This document shows, one piece after another, positions 9,755-19,192 of a stretch of 64,000 nucleotides of DNA. Origin of the DNA: an uncultured Parabacteroides sp. (GTDB lineage: Bacteria; Bacteroidota; Bacteroidia; Bacteroidales; Tannerellaceae). Under the pieces are notes generated by a model, which saw only the letters and a program-made list of their open reading frames with translations, did no database searches and was not told the DNA's origin. A program made the position numbers and the translations under genes. The stretch is from NCBI GenBank assembly GCA_934725305.1, contig CAKVBA010000001.1, positions 1 through 64,000 on the forward strand, given 5' to 3'. The stretch's first letter is position 1. Each line of letters begins with the position of its first letter.

Positions 9755-10861
9755 ATGAAAAAGACATTAACAGTCAACTTGGGCGGAACGGTCTTCCACA
9801 TTGACGAAGACGCATACAAACTATTAGACAACTATCTGTCCAACTTGCGCATCCACTTCAAAAAGGAAGAAGGATCGGAAGAAATCATGAATGACTTCGA
9901 AATGCGTATATCCGAACTACTAAATGAACGTATCCGCTTAGGATATGAAGTGATTAGTATCGAGCAGATTGAAGAGATCATCACACGTATGGGTAAACCT
10001 GAAGAGATCTTTGACGAAGAAGATTCCCAGCATTCGACTCAAACCAGTTATACGAAAGAGAAACAGGTCTTCAAGAAGAGACTGATGCGAGATCCTGACA
10101 ACCGCATCTTAGGAGGTGTGGCTGGCGGTTTGGCTGCCTATATGGATTGGGATCCGACAGCCGTACGTATTGCTCTGATTCTGCTTCTGTTTTTCTATGG
10201 TTCTGTTATTCCTATATATCTTTTATTATGGATCATCATCCCGATGGCACAAACAGCAACCGAGAAATTACAGATGAGAGGCGAAAGTGTCACGGTTGAG
10301 AATATAGGCAAGACGGTCACAGATGGATTTGAGAGGATTTCCAATAATGTAAATGACTACATGAACTCCGACAAGCCTCGTACATTTCTGCAAAAGCTGG
10401 CCGATACATTCGTACTAATAATTGGCTTCATCCTAAAATTCATAGCCATCTTACTCGGCATTGTACTACTGCCAATATTACTGCTGATTGTGTTTGTCCT
10501 ATTCATCACAGCCACAGCCATGATTGGACTTATCGGAGGAGGAACAGAACTTCTTTATAATCTTTCGCCCTTTGGCACTGCCTTTAGCACAGGAGCTCCA
10601 ACAGGTCTGATTCTTATGGGATGTATTGGAACAATACTACTAATTGGCATTCCGGTATTCTCTTTGGTTTACGCTATCTGCAATCAGCTATTCCATGTCA
10701 AGCCAATGCCGACACAAGCCAAATGGACACTGCTGGCATTATGGGGCATCTCATTAATTCTATGCAGCATCTATTTCTACCAAGCAGGAATACATGGATG
10801 GCTTCCTTACCCTTGGATACAACGGATGTTTGGTTATCAACCGACAATACATATTATGTAA
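9755..10861 (+). CDS. PspC-domain membrane protein
   Basis: A 368-residue envelope protein. Residues 1-75 are a conserved cytoplasmic module (VNLGGTVFHIDEDAYKLL) with a helical stretch also found in other PadR-linked PspC proteins. The PspC domain follows at about 107-165 (RDPDNRILGGVAGGLAAY with a transmembrane hairpin). Three or four more membrane helices occupy about 220-345. PspC proteins belong to phage-shock/envelope-stress systems; the exact role here is unknown. It is co-transcribed with padR and ends before a hairpin terminator. Confidence 0.85.
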   Translation: MKKTLTVNLGGTVFHIDEDAYKLLDNYLSNLRIHFKKEEGSEEIMNDFEMRISELLNERIRLGYEVISIEQIEEIITRMGKPEEIFDEEDSQHSTQTSYTKEKQVFKKRLMRDPDNRILGGVAGGLAAYMDWDPTAVRIALILLLFFYGSVIPIYLLLWIIIPMAQTATEKLQMRGESVTVENIGKTVTDGFERISNNVNDYMNSDKPRTFLQKLADTFVLIIGFILKFIAILLGIVLLPILLLIVFVLFITATAMIGLIGGGTELLYNLSPFGTAFSTGAPTGLILMGCIGTILLIGIPVFSLVYAICNQLFHVKPMPTQAKWTLLALWGISLILCSIYFYQAGIHGWLPYPWIQRMFGYQPTIHIM

Positions 10862-10889
10862 CCACATATTTATTGATTGTGTGTTTAAA

Positions 10890-10926
10890 AAAAGAAGGCC
10901 GCTCTATCACAGAGGGGCCTTTCTTC
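10890..10926 (+). terminator. Terminator of padR-pspC
   Basis: GAAGGCC, then CTCT/AGAG, then GGCCTTTC form a two-part stem around ATCAC, followed by TTC-rich sequence. It lies 29 bp after the stop. Confidence 0.75.
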
Positions 10927-11078
10927 TAAGGTTAACAAATTTATGAGTAAAAACCACTAATGAATCTATTAAAAGTAATGTCTTCCAGCATATCTTGTTT
11001 TTCAACCTATGCTTTCTTGGAATGACAATCTTGCGTACAAATATAAAGAATGTTTTCCAATCGGAAAACTCTTTCAGA

Positions 11079-11474
11079 CTATTTATACTCTTTTCGTATT
11101 TTGGCGGCAATCTCTGCCAGCTCATCTTGGCTTATCGTCAGTTTTCCATTACCGAAATACATATCAGACTCTTTCGTAATAGGAACCAAATGTATGTGAG
11201 CATGAGGAACTTCAAGTCCCATAACAGCCAAACCAATACGCTTACAAGGAATGGCAGCTTCCTGTGCACGAGCTACGCGCTTAGCGAAACTCATCATACG
11301 TCCCAACAAAGGATCTTCCAGATCAAAAATATAATCAACCTCTTTCTTTGGAATAACTAAAGTATGACCTACAGCTACCGGATTAATATCCAAAAATGCG
11401 AAAAACTCATCATCTTCCGCAATCTTATGACAAGGTATTTCACCTGCCACGATTCGACTAAAAATTGTTGCCAT
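11079..11474 (-). CDS. HIT-family nucleotide hydrolase/transferase
   Basis: A 131-residue histidine-triad protein of the Hint/HinT group, acting on nucleoside phosphoramidates or similar substrates. The triad is HAHIH in LEVPHAHIHLVPI near residue 90, and the N-terminal TIFSRIVAGEIPCHKIAEDD is the standard opening. It lies 42 bp downstream of greA in the same direction and is probably co-transcribed. A purine-rich GGGAGGAAA precedes the ATG, an unusually good Shine-Dalgarno for this phylum. Confidence 0.92.
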   Translation of the reverse strand: MATIFSRIVAGEIPCHKIAEDDEFFAFLDINPVAVGHTLVIPKKEVDYIFDLEDPLLGRMMSFAKRVARAQEAAIPCKRIGLAVMGLEVPHAHIHLVPITKESDMYFGNGKLTISQDELAEIAAKIRKEYK

Positions 11475-11516
11475 CTTAATTTCCTCCCTCTTATTATTTA
11501 TGCGATAATGCGATAA

Positions 11517-11987
11517 TCAGATAGAAATCTCCATAATCTCGAAGCTCATCATTCCTGACGGCACCTTGATATCTACAACATCGCCCACTTTCTTACCCAT
11601 CAAACCCTGAGCAATCGGTGTACTTACAGCAATCTTACCCTCTTTCAAATTGGCTTCTGAATCAGAGACCAAAGTATAAGTCATCACTGCATTATTTTTC
11701 TTATTCTTAATCTTTACCTTATTCAAGATCTGCACTTCATCTGTCTTCACTCGAGACTCATCAATCAGACGAGCGTTGGCAATCAGTCCTTTCAACTGAG
11801 CAAGCTTAGCCTCCATGATTCCTTGAGCTTCTTTGGCTGCATCGTACTCTGCATTCTCAGAAAGGTCGCCCTTATCTCGAGCTTCTGCAATCTGAGCAGA
11901 AATCTCAGGACGCTTAACAGTTTCCAAATAGTTGATTTCAGCTAAAATCTTATCATAGCCGTCTCTTGTCATATAACTAACAGCCAT
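11517..11987 (-). CDS. greA: Transcription elongation factor GreA
   Basis: GreA rescues backtracked RNA polymerase by stimulating transcript cleavage. The 156 residues comprise the N-terminal antiparallel coiled coil (MTRDGYDKILAEINYLE through DLSENAEYDAAKEAQG, with the acidic tip DLSENAEYD) and the C-terminal FKBP-like globular domain (TPIAQGLMGKKVGDVVDIKVP). The ATG is preceded by AGGAGGAAAG, a strong Shine-Dalgarno that supports this start. The HIT gene follows. A terminator for the gene upstream (12034-12072) separates this unit from it. Confidence 0.96.
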   Translation of the reverse strand: MAVSYMTRDGYDKILAEINYLETVKRPEISAQIAEARDKGDLSENAEYDAAKEAQGIMEAKLAQLKGLIANARLIDESRVKTDEVQILNKVKIKNKKNNAVMTYTLVSDSEANLKEGKIAVSTPIAQGLMGKKVGDVVDIKVPSGMMSFEIMEISI

Positions 11988-12033
11988 ACTCTTTCCTCCT
12001 AATTTTAATATATTAATGATGATTATTATACAA

Positions 12034-12072
12034 TAAAAAAAGAATCCCGACCAGTTAGTTGGCCGGAACTCC
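12034..12072 (-). terminator. Terminator of the thioredoxin-fold lipoprotein gene
   Basis: On the minus strand GAGTTCCGGCCA and TGGTCGGGATTC pair (with G-U and mismatches) around ACTAAC and run into TTTTTTT. It lies about 105 bp after the stop at 12178. Confidence 0.75.
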
Positions 12073-12177
12073 CTCCTAATTTATTTAAAGATTACTGCAA
12101 AGATAATCTATCTTTTCAATATGAGCAAGCATTGCGAAAATGCTTTAAAACATATCAAGTTACAACCCTACAACGAT

Positions 12178-13338
12178 TTACAGTAGTGCCTTAACATCCG
12201 ATTCAAGCTTATTGGGATCTTCGATACGCTTCACCAAAGCTCCTTTTCTGTCCAACAAGAACAGTGTCGGAAGTTGTCTTACATTATACAATGCTGCAAT
12301 CTGAGAATAGACAGACTGAGGGTCGAGCACACATACCCAAGGCAGGTTTGCGGCACCATTACGCCACAGATGCACATCGCTATCCAAAGAAACCTGATAG
12401 ATTTCAAATCCCTTTGACTGATACTTCGCATACAGTTCGCCCAATGTCATATTCAGTGCCGGAGACCATTCGGTTTGGAATGCTGTAAAGTTAATCAATA
12501 CCACTTTATTCGGTGCCACTTCTGACAACTTACGTAACTGACCTGTTGCATCCGGAAGCTCAATATCCAAATAGCCAATCTCTTTTGTCTCTACACTATC
12601 GAGTGTAACCGGACGTTTGGCACGAAGCACCTTCATTGACTGCAGAGCCAAATTATACAAATGCTTTGAACGCGGACTTTCAGGATAGAAATGATCATAA
12701 CTGGTTGCCACTGCTCCGTAAGCCTTAGAATCCTCTTTGTCATACAAGTCAAAGAACAACAAGCCATCAATCTGCTGGAATAGCGCAAAATAGGCAGCTG
12801 TTGACATCGGAGCGGAATAGATATACTTACGAGCCACCTCTTTATACGTATTTACAGCCTCAATCACCCGAGCCGCATAAGCCGTATCTGCCAGCTGCTT
12901 AGCTTCATACTCTTTACGCAAGCGGCTAATGGCCTGATTGGCATCTAGCTGGGCCAACGTAATATTCTTGATCGCCTTACTGTTCTCAGAGCCTTCCACA
13001 GAATAAGAAGTAGCAAATGTACCTGCATCAGCCACAAAAGAAACTGTTTCAACTGAATCAATAGCAAAGTTAATCAACTGATTGTTCAATCTTAACCGAT
13101 AGAAATCGGGAAAGGCAGGACGAGGTTCAGTAAACTCAAACTTACCGGCAGCCGTCAGTTTCACTGAGTCAAGCAACTGAACAGATGAGACTCCTACGTT
13201 CTCAAGATACATCACTTGTCCGTCGCCCCCAGAGACCACACCTTTTACTTTAAACTCTGTATTATTGTGGCATGCCGAAAACAAAAGCAACAACACACCA
13301 CAAACAGCCAATAAATAAATAGACAGTCGTTTCATCAC
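12178..13338 (-). CDS. Thioredoxin-fold lipoprotein (DUF4369-like), no CXXC
   Basis: A 386-residue lipoprotein with lipobox LFSAC near residue 23. An N-terminal DUF4369-type beta domain (FKVKGVVSGGDGQVMYLEN, residues 29-125) and a helical middle precede a C-terminal TlpA/AhpC-like thioredoxin fold (VVLINFTAFQTEW to LPTLFLLDRKGALVKR). Where active TlpA-like proteins have WCxxC, this one reads FQTEWSP, so both redox cysteines are missing although the cis-proline segment (QLPTLF) is kept. It cannot act as a normal thiol-disulfide reductase and may be a binding or structural paralogue. A -7 match, TATATTTG, lies on the minus strand at 13370-13363. Confidence 0.85.
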   Translation of the reverse strand: MMKRLSIYLLAVCGVLLLLFSACHNNTEFKVKGVVSGGDGQVMYLENVGVSSVQLLDSVKLTAAGKFEFTEPRPAFPDFYRLRLNNQLINFAIDSVETVSFVADAGTFATSYSVEGSENSKAIKNITLAQLDANQAISRLRKEYEAKQLADTAYAARVIEAVNTYKEVARKYIYSAPMSTAAYFALFQQIDGLLFFDLYDKEDSKAYGAVATSYDHFYPESPRSKHLYNLALQSMKVLRAKRPVTLDSVETKEIGYLDIELPDATGQLRKLSEVAPNKVVLINFTAFQTEWSPALNMTLGELYAKYQSKGFEIYQVSLDSDVHLWRNGAANLPWVCVLDPQSVYSQIAALYNVRQLPTLFLLDRKGALVKRIEDPNKLESDVKALL

Positions 13339-13486
13339 TTCTCTTTATTTCAAAATTCAGTGCAAATATACATTATTTTACAAATGACACACTATTATTT
13401 ACTATTTCTTCCCTTCTTTTTTACAAAAAAGTCTTTTTCCTGCGTTTTTTATTTTCATTTCCATACGATTACAGCCAAACTTTCAC

Positions 13487-13494
13487 TAAATTTG
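13487..13494 (+). promoter_or_regulatory. -7 element of pnp
   Basis: TAAATTTG fits TAnnTTTG and is followed by GCGACAA, 36 bp before the pnp ATG. The -33 region is not obvious. Confidence 0.5.
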
Positions 13495-13530
13495 CGACAA
13501 TTTTACAGATAGAAAAAAGATAAAAAGATT

Positions 13531-15738
13531 ATGCTTAATCCAATTAACAAGACGATCGAGTTAGGTGATGGAAGAACTATTACCATCGAGACTGGGAAAT
13601 TGGCAAAACAGGCTGACGGTGCTGTCACTGTCCGCATGAACAATACAGTACTGCTTGCCACTGTATGTGCCGCTAAAGATGCAAACCCAGGTGTTGACTT
13701 TATGCCGTTACAGGTTGAATACAAAGAGAAATATTCTGCATTTGGCCGCTTTCCTGGAGGCTTTACAAAAAGAGAGGGCAAAGCTTCTGATTATGAAATC
13801 TTAACTGCACGATTGGTAGACCGTGCATTACGCCCACTTTTCCCTGACAACTATCACGCTGAAGTTTATGTAAACGTAACATTGTTCTCAGCTGACGGCG
13901 AAGATATGCCGGATGCGTTGGCAGGTTTGGCTGCTTCTGCAGCACTGGCTGTTTCAGATATTCCTTTCAACGGACCTATCTCTGAAGTACGCGTAGCTCG
14001 TGTCGACGGTAAATATGTCGTTAACCCGACATTTACTGAATTAGAAAAAGCAGACATCGATATCATGGTTGGTGCCACTTTCGACAACATCATGATGGTT
14101 GAAGGCGAGATGAATGAAGTTCAGGAATCTGAAATGCTGGAAGCTATCAAGGTGGCTCACGAAGCTATCAAGGCGCAGTGTAAAGCTCAGATGGAATTGA
14201 CTGAAGCCTGCGGCAAAACAGTAAAACGCGAATACTGCCACGAAGTGAACGACGAAGAACTACGCAAAGACGTTCACGATAAATGTTACGAACAAGCATA
14301 CGCTATCGCAACTTCAGGTTCAGGCAAGCAGGAACGTACTGAAGCATTCGAAAAGATCGTCGAAGATTATAAAGCACAATTCTCAGAAGAAGAACTGACT
14401 GACGAAAAGGTTGAAATGATCGGCCGCTATTATCACGATGTAGAGAAAGAGGCAATGCGTCGTGCTATCCTTGATGAAGGCAAACGATTAGACGGACGTA
14501 AGACTACAGAAATCCGTCCTATCTGGATTGAAACAGATTGTCTGCCTGGTCCTCACGGATCGGCTATCTTTACACGTGGTGAAACTCAATCTTTGTCAAC
14601 TGTCACATTAGGTACAAAGGCTGACGAAAAGATTATTGATGATGTTTTGGTACATGGTAAAGAACGTTTCTTGTTGCACTATAACTTCCCTCCGTTCTCA
14701 ACTGGCGAAGCTAAGGCTTCTCGTGGTGTAGGACGTCGTGAAATTGGTCATGGCCACTTGGCTTGGCGTGCTTTGAAGCGTATGATCCCCGAAAATTATC
14801 CGTACGTTGTACGTGTTATCTCTGATATTCTGGAATCTAACGGTTCTTCATCAATGGCTACTGTTTGTGCAGGTACTTTGGCATTGAGAGATGCTGGTAT
14901 TCCAATGAAGAAGCCGGTTTCTGGTATCGCTATGGGATTGATCTCTGAAAACAAGGGTACAAACTATGCTATCTTATCTGACATCTTGGGCGACGAAGAT
15001 CACTTGGGCGATATGGACTTCAAGGTAACAGGAACTAAAGATGGTATCACTGCTACTCAGATGGATATCAAGGTTGATGGTTTGTCTTACGAAATCCTTG
15101 AAAACGCATTGGCTCAGGCTAAAGCCGGTCGTATGCACATCTTAGGCAAGATTTTGGATGCTCAGCCTGAAACTCGTTCAGACTTAAAGCCACATGCTCC
15201 ACGTATCGAGACTATGACAATCGGTAAAGAATTTATCGGTGCAGTAATCGGCCCGGGCGGTAAGATTATTCAGGGTATCCAAGAAAAGACTGGCGCTATT
15301 ATCACTATCGAAGAGGTTGACGGCGTAGGTCAGATCGAAATCTCTGGTACAAACAAAGCCACTATCGATGCTGCCATCCGTGCTATAAAGAGCATCGTTG
15401 CCGTTCCTGAAGTAGGCGAAGTGTACGAAGGAAAGATCTCTTCTATCATGCCTTATGGTGCATTCGTTGAATTCATGCCGGGTAAAGATGGTTTGTTGCA
15501 CATCTCTGAAATCGACTGGACGCGTTTGGAAACAGTTGAACAGGCTGGGTTGAAAGAGGGTGATACAATCTCTGTTAAGTTGGTTGATATCGATCCGAAG
15601 ACTGGAAAGTTCAAATTGTCTCACAAGGTGCTGATCCCGAAACCAGAAGGATATGAAGAACGTCCTGCTCGTCAGGATCGTGGCAACCGTGGACCGCGTC
15701 AAGACCGTGGTAACCGTGGACCGCGTCAGGAACAGTAA
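13531..15738 (+). CDS. pnp: Polynucleotide phosphorylase
   Basis: A 3'-5' phosphorolytic exoribonuclease of RNA turnover, 735 residues. It has the full family layout: RNase PH domain 1 (from [22 protein letters not shown]), an all-helical linker, RNase PH domain 2 with the catalytic region ([23 protein letters not shown] and [17 protein letters not shown]), a KH domain ([15 protein letters not shown] near 570), and an S1 domain ([28 protein letters not shown]). The tail repeats RGNRGPRQD, a basic RG-rich extension that may add RNA affinity. It is monocistronic, ending at a shared convergent terminator. Confidence 0.97.
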   Translation: MLNPINKTIELGDGRTITIETGKLAKQADGAVTVRMNNTVLLATVCAAKDANPGVDFMPLQVEYKEKYSAFGRFPGGFTKREGKASDYEILTARLVDRALRPLFPDNYHAEVYVNVTLFSADGEDMPDALAGLAASAALAVSDIPFNGPISEVRVARVDGKYVVNPTFTELEKADIDIMVGATFDNIMMVEGEMNEVQESEMLEAIKVAHEAIKAQCKAQMELTEACGKTVKREYCHEVNDEELRKDVHDKCYEQAYAIATSGSGKQERTEAFEKIVEDYKAQFSEEELTDEKVEMIGRYYHDVEKEAMRRAILDEGKRLDGRKTTEIRPIWIETDCLPGPHGSAIFTRGETQSLSTVTLGTKADEKIIDDVLVHGKERFLLHYNFPPFSTGEAKASRGVGRREIGHGHLAWRALKRMIPENYPYVVRVISDILESNGSSSMATVCAGTLALRDAGIPMKKPVSGIAMGLISENKGTNYAILSDILGDEDHLGDMDFKVTGTKDGITATQMDIKVDGLSYEILENALAQAKAGRMHILGKILDAQPETRSDLKPHAPRIETMTIGKEFIGAVIGPGGKIIQGIQEKTGAIITIEEVDGVGQIEISGTNKATIDAAIRAIKSIVAVPEVGEVYEGKISSIMPYGAFVEFMPGKDGLLHISEIDWTRLETVEQAGLKEGDTISVKLVDIDPKTGKFKLSHKVLIPKPEGYEERPARQDRGNRGPRQDRGNRGPRQEQ

Positions 15739-15770
15739 TAATGTCTATACATTAATATATTATATAGCTT

Positions 15771-15815
15771 AAAAAGGGGCTGCGTCAAACCGGTTGTTTT
15801 GATGCAGCCCCTTTT
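15771..15815. terminator. Bidirectional terminator between pnp and dacB
   Basis: AAAAGGGGCTGCGTCAAA pairs with TTTTGATGCAGCCCCTTTT around CCGGTTG. Runs of A before and T after let it serve both converging genes. It is a member of the GCTGCATCAAAA hairpin family. Confidence 0.85.
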
Positions 15816-15831
15816 AGATTTATCAGCCTTA

Positions 15832-17313
15832 CTAAAAGATGGATAACAACAGCTGCTCCAGCTTCTTCGTCATCACGTGTCCTTCTCCGGCATAATTATT
15901 AGCAATGACCGCTACAGCATAACGGCTATTTCCCTTCTGCACATAACCAGCATAGGATTTCACCCGACTCATACCGCCACTCTTCAGAAAAGCTCTGCCC
16001 TGCAGCTTGCTACCTTTCAAGAAATTACGGACAGAACCCTCTTGTCCCGCTTCGGGCAATGACGCCATAAAAGATTCTGATACGGCCGACTTCGTCGCCA
16101 TATAACAAAGCAGATCGGCCATAAAACCGGTTGACACCTTATCCGTTACAGCCAAGCCGCTGCCATCATACATCCACAGCGGAGCCAGGTTAAAACCCTT
16201 ACTCGCCCAATGCCAGCGTAAAATCTTAATGCCACGATCGAACGAAGAGATTACTTCGCCCTTTCTTACCTTATAGCGCAACCCTATTGTCTTCAACATA
16301 GCATCAGCAAACAGATTATGACTGACATGATTGGTCACCTCGACAATTTCCCGCAGCGTAGGCGAATAGGTTGTTGCCAACACCTCTCTTTTGCCCGGAT
16401 GCCAAACTCCGGCCTCCTTCAACAACCGATAACAGCTTGCGCCCTGTTCCACCTCAATATTCTTATCCTCCAAAGCCTCTTGTAGATAGGTAGCCAAAAA
16501 CAGAGCCGGATCGGGAATATCGCCCTTCAAGATAACTGTTTCCCGATTTGCCGGCACAACGCCATAGAGATAACGATCGGCAGCAAAGGGCGCACCAACA
16601 ATAAAGGTACTGTCAGATTTCACCGGCTGAGAAAGCAGATAATTGTGATAACGTACCATTGGCATATCGGGATCACTGTGTAAAATGGAAGGTCGCTGAC
16701 CAGATGCACCGCTCTTCAAAAAGAGCTTATACAGATTGTCAAAGACAGAAATGCCATAACTGCCCGCTCCATAATAGCTGCCCAAATCTTCTTGTACCCA
16801 TTTCAAAGAGATACCTTCTACATCAAAGATACTCTCATCCGCCACTACTCGTCCCACAATTTTACGGATACCGGCCTTCTTGACGGCCTGTAGCCATTGA
16901 GGAATAAAGCTATTCTGAGAAGGACGGTAGCTGTTCTTGTCGGTGGCAAAATGAGCCGAGCCCAAAGTTGGATCGCCACTTCCTTTTATATAAAGATTAC
17001 CATAGAGCACGCCTTCTTTGATCTCTCCATCATATTCAAGAGTCGTAGCAAAGCGAAACTCCTCGCCCAGCAATTCCAAGGCCGTAGCGGTTGTTACCAG
17101 CTTCATCACCGACGCCGGCGTCAGCTGACGCTCCGTATCATAACTGCAAAGCACCTTACCTGTATTCACATCCTTCACCATCAACGAAAATGAAGCCCCT
17201 TCCATTGACCTGGCCGACAACAACTGACGAACTTCTTGGGGTAAAACTTGTGCCAAACCATCTATCAAAAAGGAGGCAAACAATAAAAGATAAACAAATT
17301 TCATAGACAACAC
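15832..17313 (-). CDS. dacB: D-Ala-D-Ala carboxypeptidase/endopeptidase (PBP4, S13)
   Basis: A periplasmic low-molecular-weight penicillin-binding protein that trims or cleaves peptidoglycan cross-links. Serine-protease motifs are SxxK in TPASVMKL (Ser68), SxN in HVSHNLFADAM, and KSG in FLKSGGMSR. The large insertion between the first two motifs (IVGRVVADESIFD, VQEDLGSYYGAGSYG) is the S13 hallmark. The signal peptide MKFVYLLLFASFLIDGLA suggests the true start may be the second Met at 17304. It converges on pnp and is probably monocistronic. Length, 493 residues, is usual. Confidence 0.93.
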   Translation of the reverse strand: MLSMKFVYLLLFASFLIDGLAQVLPQEVRQLLSARSMEGASFSLMVKDVNTGKVLCSYDTERQLTPASVMKLVTTATALELLGEEFRFATTLEYDGEIKEGVLYGNLYIKGSGDPTLGSAHFATDKNSYRPSQNSFIPQWLQAVKKAGIRKIVGRVVADESIFDVEGISLKWVQEDLGSYYGAGSYGISVFDNLYKLFLKSGASGQRPSILHSDPDMPMVRYHNYLLSQPVKSDSTFIVGAPFAADRYLYGVVPANRETVILKGDIPDPALFLATYLQEALEDKNIEVEQGASCYRLLKEAGVWHPGKREVLATTYSPTLREIVEVTNHVSHNLFADAMLKTIGLRYKVRKGEVISSFDRGIKILRWHWASKGFNLAPLWMYDGSGLAVTDKVSTGFMADLLCYMATKSAVSESFMASLPEAGQEGSVRNFLKGSKLQGRAFLKSGGMSRVKSYAGYVQKGNSRYAVAVIANNYAGEGHVMTKKLEQLLLSIF

Positions 17314-17456
17314 ATCTTTTCCTCTTCACAAAAGGAGTTAAACACGAAACAAATATACAACGAAAAGCAAGTCTATCCTGTTTTTTGCCTAAGTTTGTGC
17401 ATGAATAAAAAAGTTACGATCAAGTCTCAATAACATTAGATTAAAATCGATTTATC

Positions 17457-18590
17457 ATGATGTTCGAAAAACCATTTACATTTGACCGAACGGCACGCAT
17501 TGTATTCAGCTTGCTGCTAATCGGTGGTATTGTTTATCTGATTACGATCTTACGCAATGCACTGCTTCCCTTCCTCATCGCCTGGCTGCTGGCCTATATG
17601 ATGCAACCTTTCGTCAAGTTTTTCCAATACAAACTACATCTGAAAAGCCGTATCCTTGCCATTATGGCCGTGCTGATCTCGCTGATTGTCGTGATCTCGC
17701 TGATTGTCGTAATGGTGGTTCCTTCCATTGCAGCCGAAGCAGACAAGACATTGGAACTACTACGCACGCATAATCCGGGACAAGGTCATATTCCTTTTAT
17801 CCCACAATCGTGGGTTGAATACCTCAACAATAACGTGAATGTGACTGAACTGATGAGATCACTCAGCAAAGAGAACATCCTAAAAGCAGTCAAGCAAGTG
17901 GCTCCTCAAGTGTGGGCATTGCTCTCCAATACATTCTCTATCCTCTTCAGCATCACCATTATATTTGTGATATTTCTTTATTTCATTTTTATCCTGCTCG
18001 ATTATGAAAAGATAGCCAATGGCTGGATCAACCTGATTCCCATACGATACCGTCCGTTCCTCCAAGAGCTGGGCGAAGATGTAGAAAACAGCATGAACCG
18101 CTACTTCAGAGGCCAATCGTTAATCGCCTTTTGCGTTGGCGTCTTATTAGCTATCGGATTTAAGATTATCAATTTCCCGTTAGCCGTCACCTTGGGTCTC
18201 TTTATCGGCTTCCTGAATTTGATTCCCTATATGCAGACGATCGGTATCATTCCAATGATTTTGCTGAGTCTATTACGTTCAGCCGAAACGGGTGAGAACT
18301 TTTGGGTCATCTTTGGTCTGGCTCTTTTAGTACTTTGTATTGTACAATGTATCCAGGATTTATACCTCACGCCGCGCATCATGGGTAAAGCAATGGGACT
18401 GAATCCGGCCATTATTCTACTCTCGTTATCTATTTGGGGCACACTATTAGGCTTTATCGGACTGATCATTGCGCTTCCATTAACTACTTTATGCCTTTCC
18501 TACTATAAAAGGTTTATCTTAATGGAAGGCAACGACTTAAACAAATACAAAAGATTGCCAAGAAGTAAAAAAGGGAAAATAATCGAATAA
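17457..18590 (+). CDS. AI-2E transporter family permease
   Basis: A 377-residue membrane protein of the AI-2E/UPF0118 (PerM) family. It has an N-terminal pair of membrane helices (IVFSLLLIGGIVYLITILRNALLPFLIAWLLAYMMQPF), a long amphipathic region, and four or more C-terminal helices ending in the typical IILLSLSIWGTLLGFIGLIIALPLTTL. Members are linked to autoinducer-2 export or Na+/H+ antiport; the substrate here is unknown. The start could be either of two adjacent Met codons. It reads toward tRNA-Lys and stands alone. Confidence 0.88.
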   Translation: MMFEKPFTFDRTARIVFSLLLIGGIVYLITILRNALLPFLIAWLLAYMMQPFVKFFQYKLHLKSRILAIMAVLISLIVVISLIVVMVVPSIAAEADKTLELLRTHNPGQGHIPFIPQSWVEYLNNNVNVTELMRSLSKENILKAVKQVAPQVWALLSNTFSILFSITIIFVIFLYFIFILLDYEKIANGWINLIPIRYRPFLQELGEDVENSMNRYFRGQSLIAFCVGVLLAIGFKIINFPLAVTLGLFIGFLNLIPYMQTIGIIPMILLSLLRSAETGENFWVIFGLALLVLCIVQCIQDLYLTPRIMGKAMGLNPAIILLSLSIWGTLLGFIGLIIALPLTTLCLSYYKRFILMEGNDLNKYKRLPRSKKGKIIE

Positions 18591-18616
18591 AATATGCACT
18601 TTTTTCCACTAAAGCT

Positions 18617-18647
18617 ATTGCATATTTTAAAAAAAACCATACCTTTG
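18617..18647 (+). promoter_or_regulatory. Promoter of tRNA-Lys
   Basis: ATTG (18617-18620), a 19-bp spacer and TACCTTTG (18640-18647) form a good Bacteroidetes promoter 31 bp before the mature tRNA. Confidence 0.7.
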
Positions 18648-18677
18648 CACCCGCATTACAGAAGTAACGCATCGGAT

Positions 18678-18753
18678 GATTCGCTAGCTCAGCAGGTAGA
18701 GCACATCCCTTTTAAGGATGGGGTCCTGGGTTCGAACCCCAGGCGGATCACCA
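18678..18753 (+). tRNA. tRNA-Lys (UUU)
   Basis: A 76-nt cloverleaf: acceptor GATTCGC with GCGGATC, D arm GCTCAGCAGGTAGAGC, anticodon stem CATCC/GGATG around CTTTTAA (anticodon TTT), T arm GGGTTCGAACCCC, discriminator A, and a genomically encoded CCA. A terminator follows. Confidence 0.97.
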
Positions 18754-18756
18754 GTA

Positions 18757-18791
18757 AGAGGTTTTAACGTATTCGTTGAGACCTCTTTTTT
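18757..18791 (+). terminator. Terminator of tRNA-Lys
   Basis: AGAGGT and ACCTCT close a partly paired arm (TTTTAACG/CGTTGAG) and run into TTTTTT. Confidence 0.8.
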
Positions 18792-19192
18792 ATACCTGCA
18801 AACCATAATTATCAACAAGTTATCCCTAAAGTAACATTTCCGCATCTACAAATAATAGTTTTATCAGCGTTGAGCCTAAAAACATCTGTACCGATAACGT
18901 AAGCACAGGATTTAAGCACCAAAAACAAGCACAGGATTTAAGCCCAATTCTTATCCCGAACTCGTATTATTAGCTGTCTTATATCGAAAGAATAGCTTCA
19001 TCACATAATGTGCAAAAGCTTCGTCACAATATATGATTAATGTTATGCACATTATGTGGCAAAGATTAATCACTATATATGATGAAGAGAATAGACTTCC
19101 ATTCAAAGCAGAAGGATTGGATACAAGAGACTGAGAATGAAACGAACAGGACAGAATCAAACTTGGGTTAAACGAATACCTTTATTAGATGC
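18792..19192. other. 400-bp intergenic region with two repeat types
   Basis: No gene is seen. AAGCACAGGATTTAAGC occurs twice (18901-18917 and 18927-18943, period 26 bp). Tandem array B follows at 19002-19093. The helicase gene on the minus strand ends just to the right, so this is its 3' flank; no U-tract terminator was recognised. Confidence 0.7.
19002..19093. repeat. Tandem array B: four 23-bp units, related to array A
   Basis: Units start at 19002, 19025, 19048 and 19071, each 23 bp. Cores are CACATAATGTG, CACAATATATG, CACATTATGTG and CACTATATATG with 12-bp linkers. The minus-strand reading TGTGACGAAGCTTTTGCACA is also found on the plus strand of array A near 5831, so the two arrays are related copies in opposite orientation 13 kb apart. 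Confidence 0.85.
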
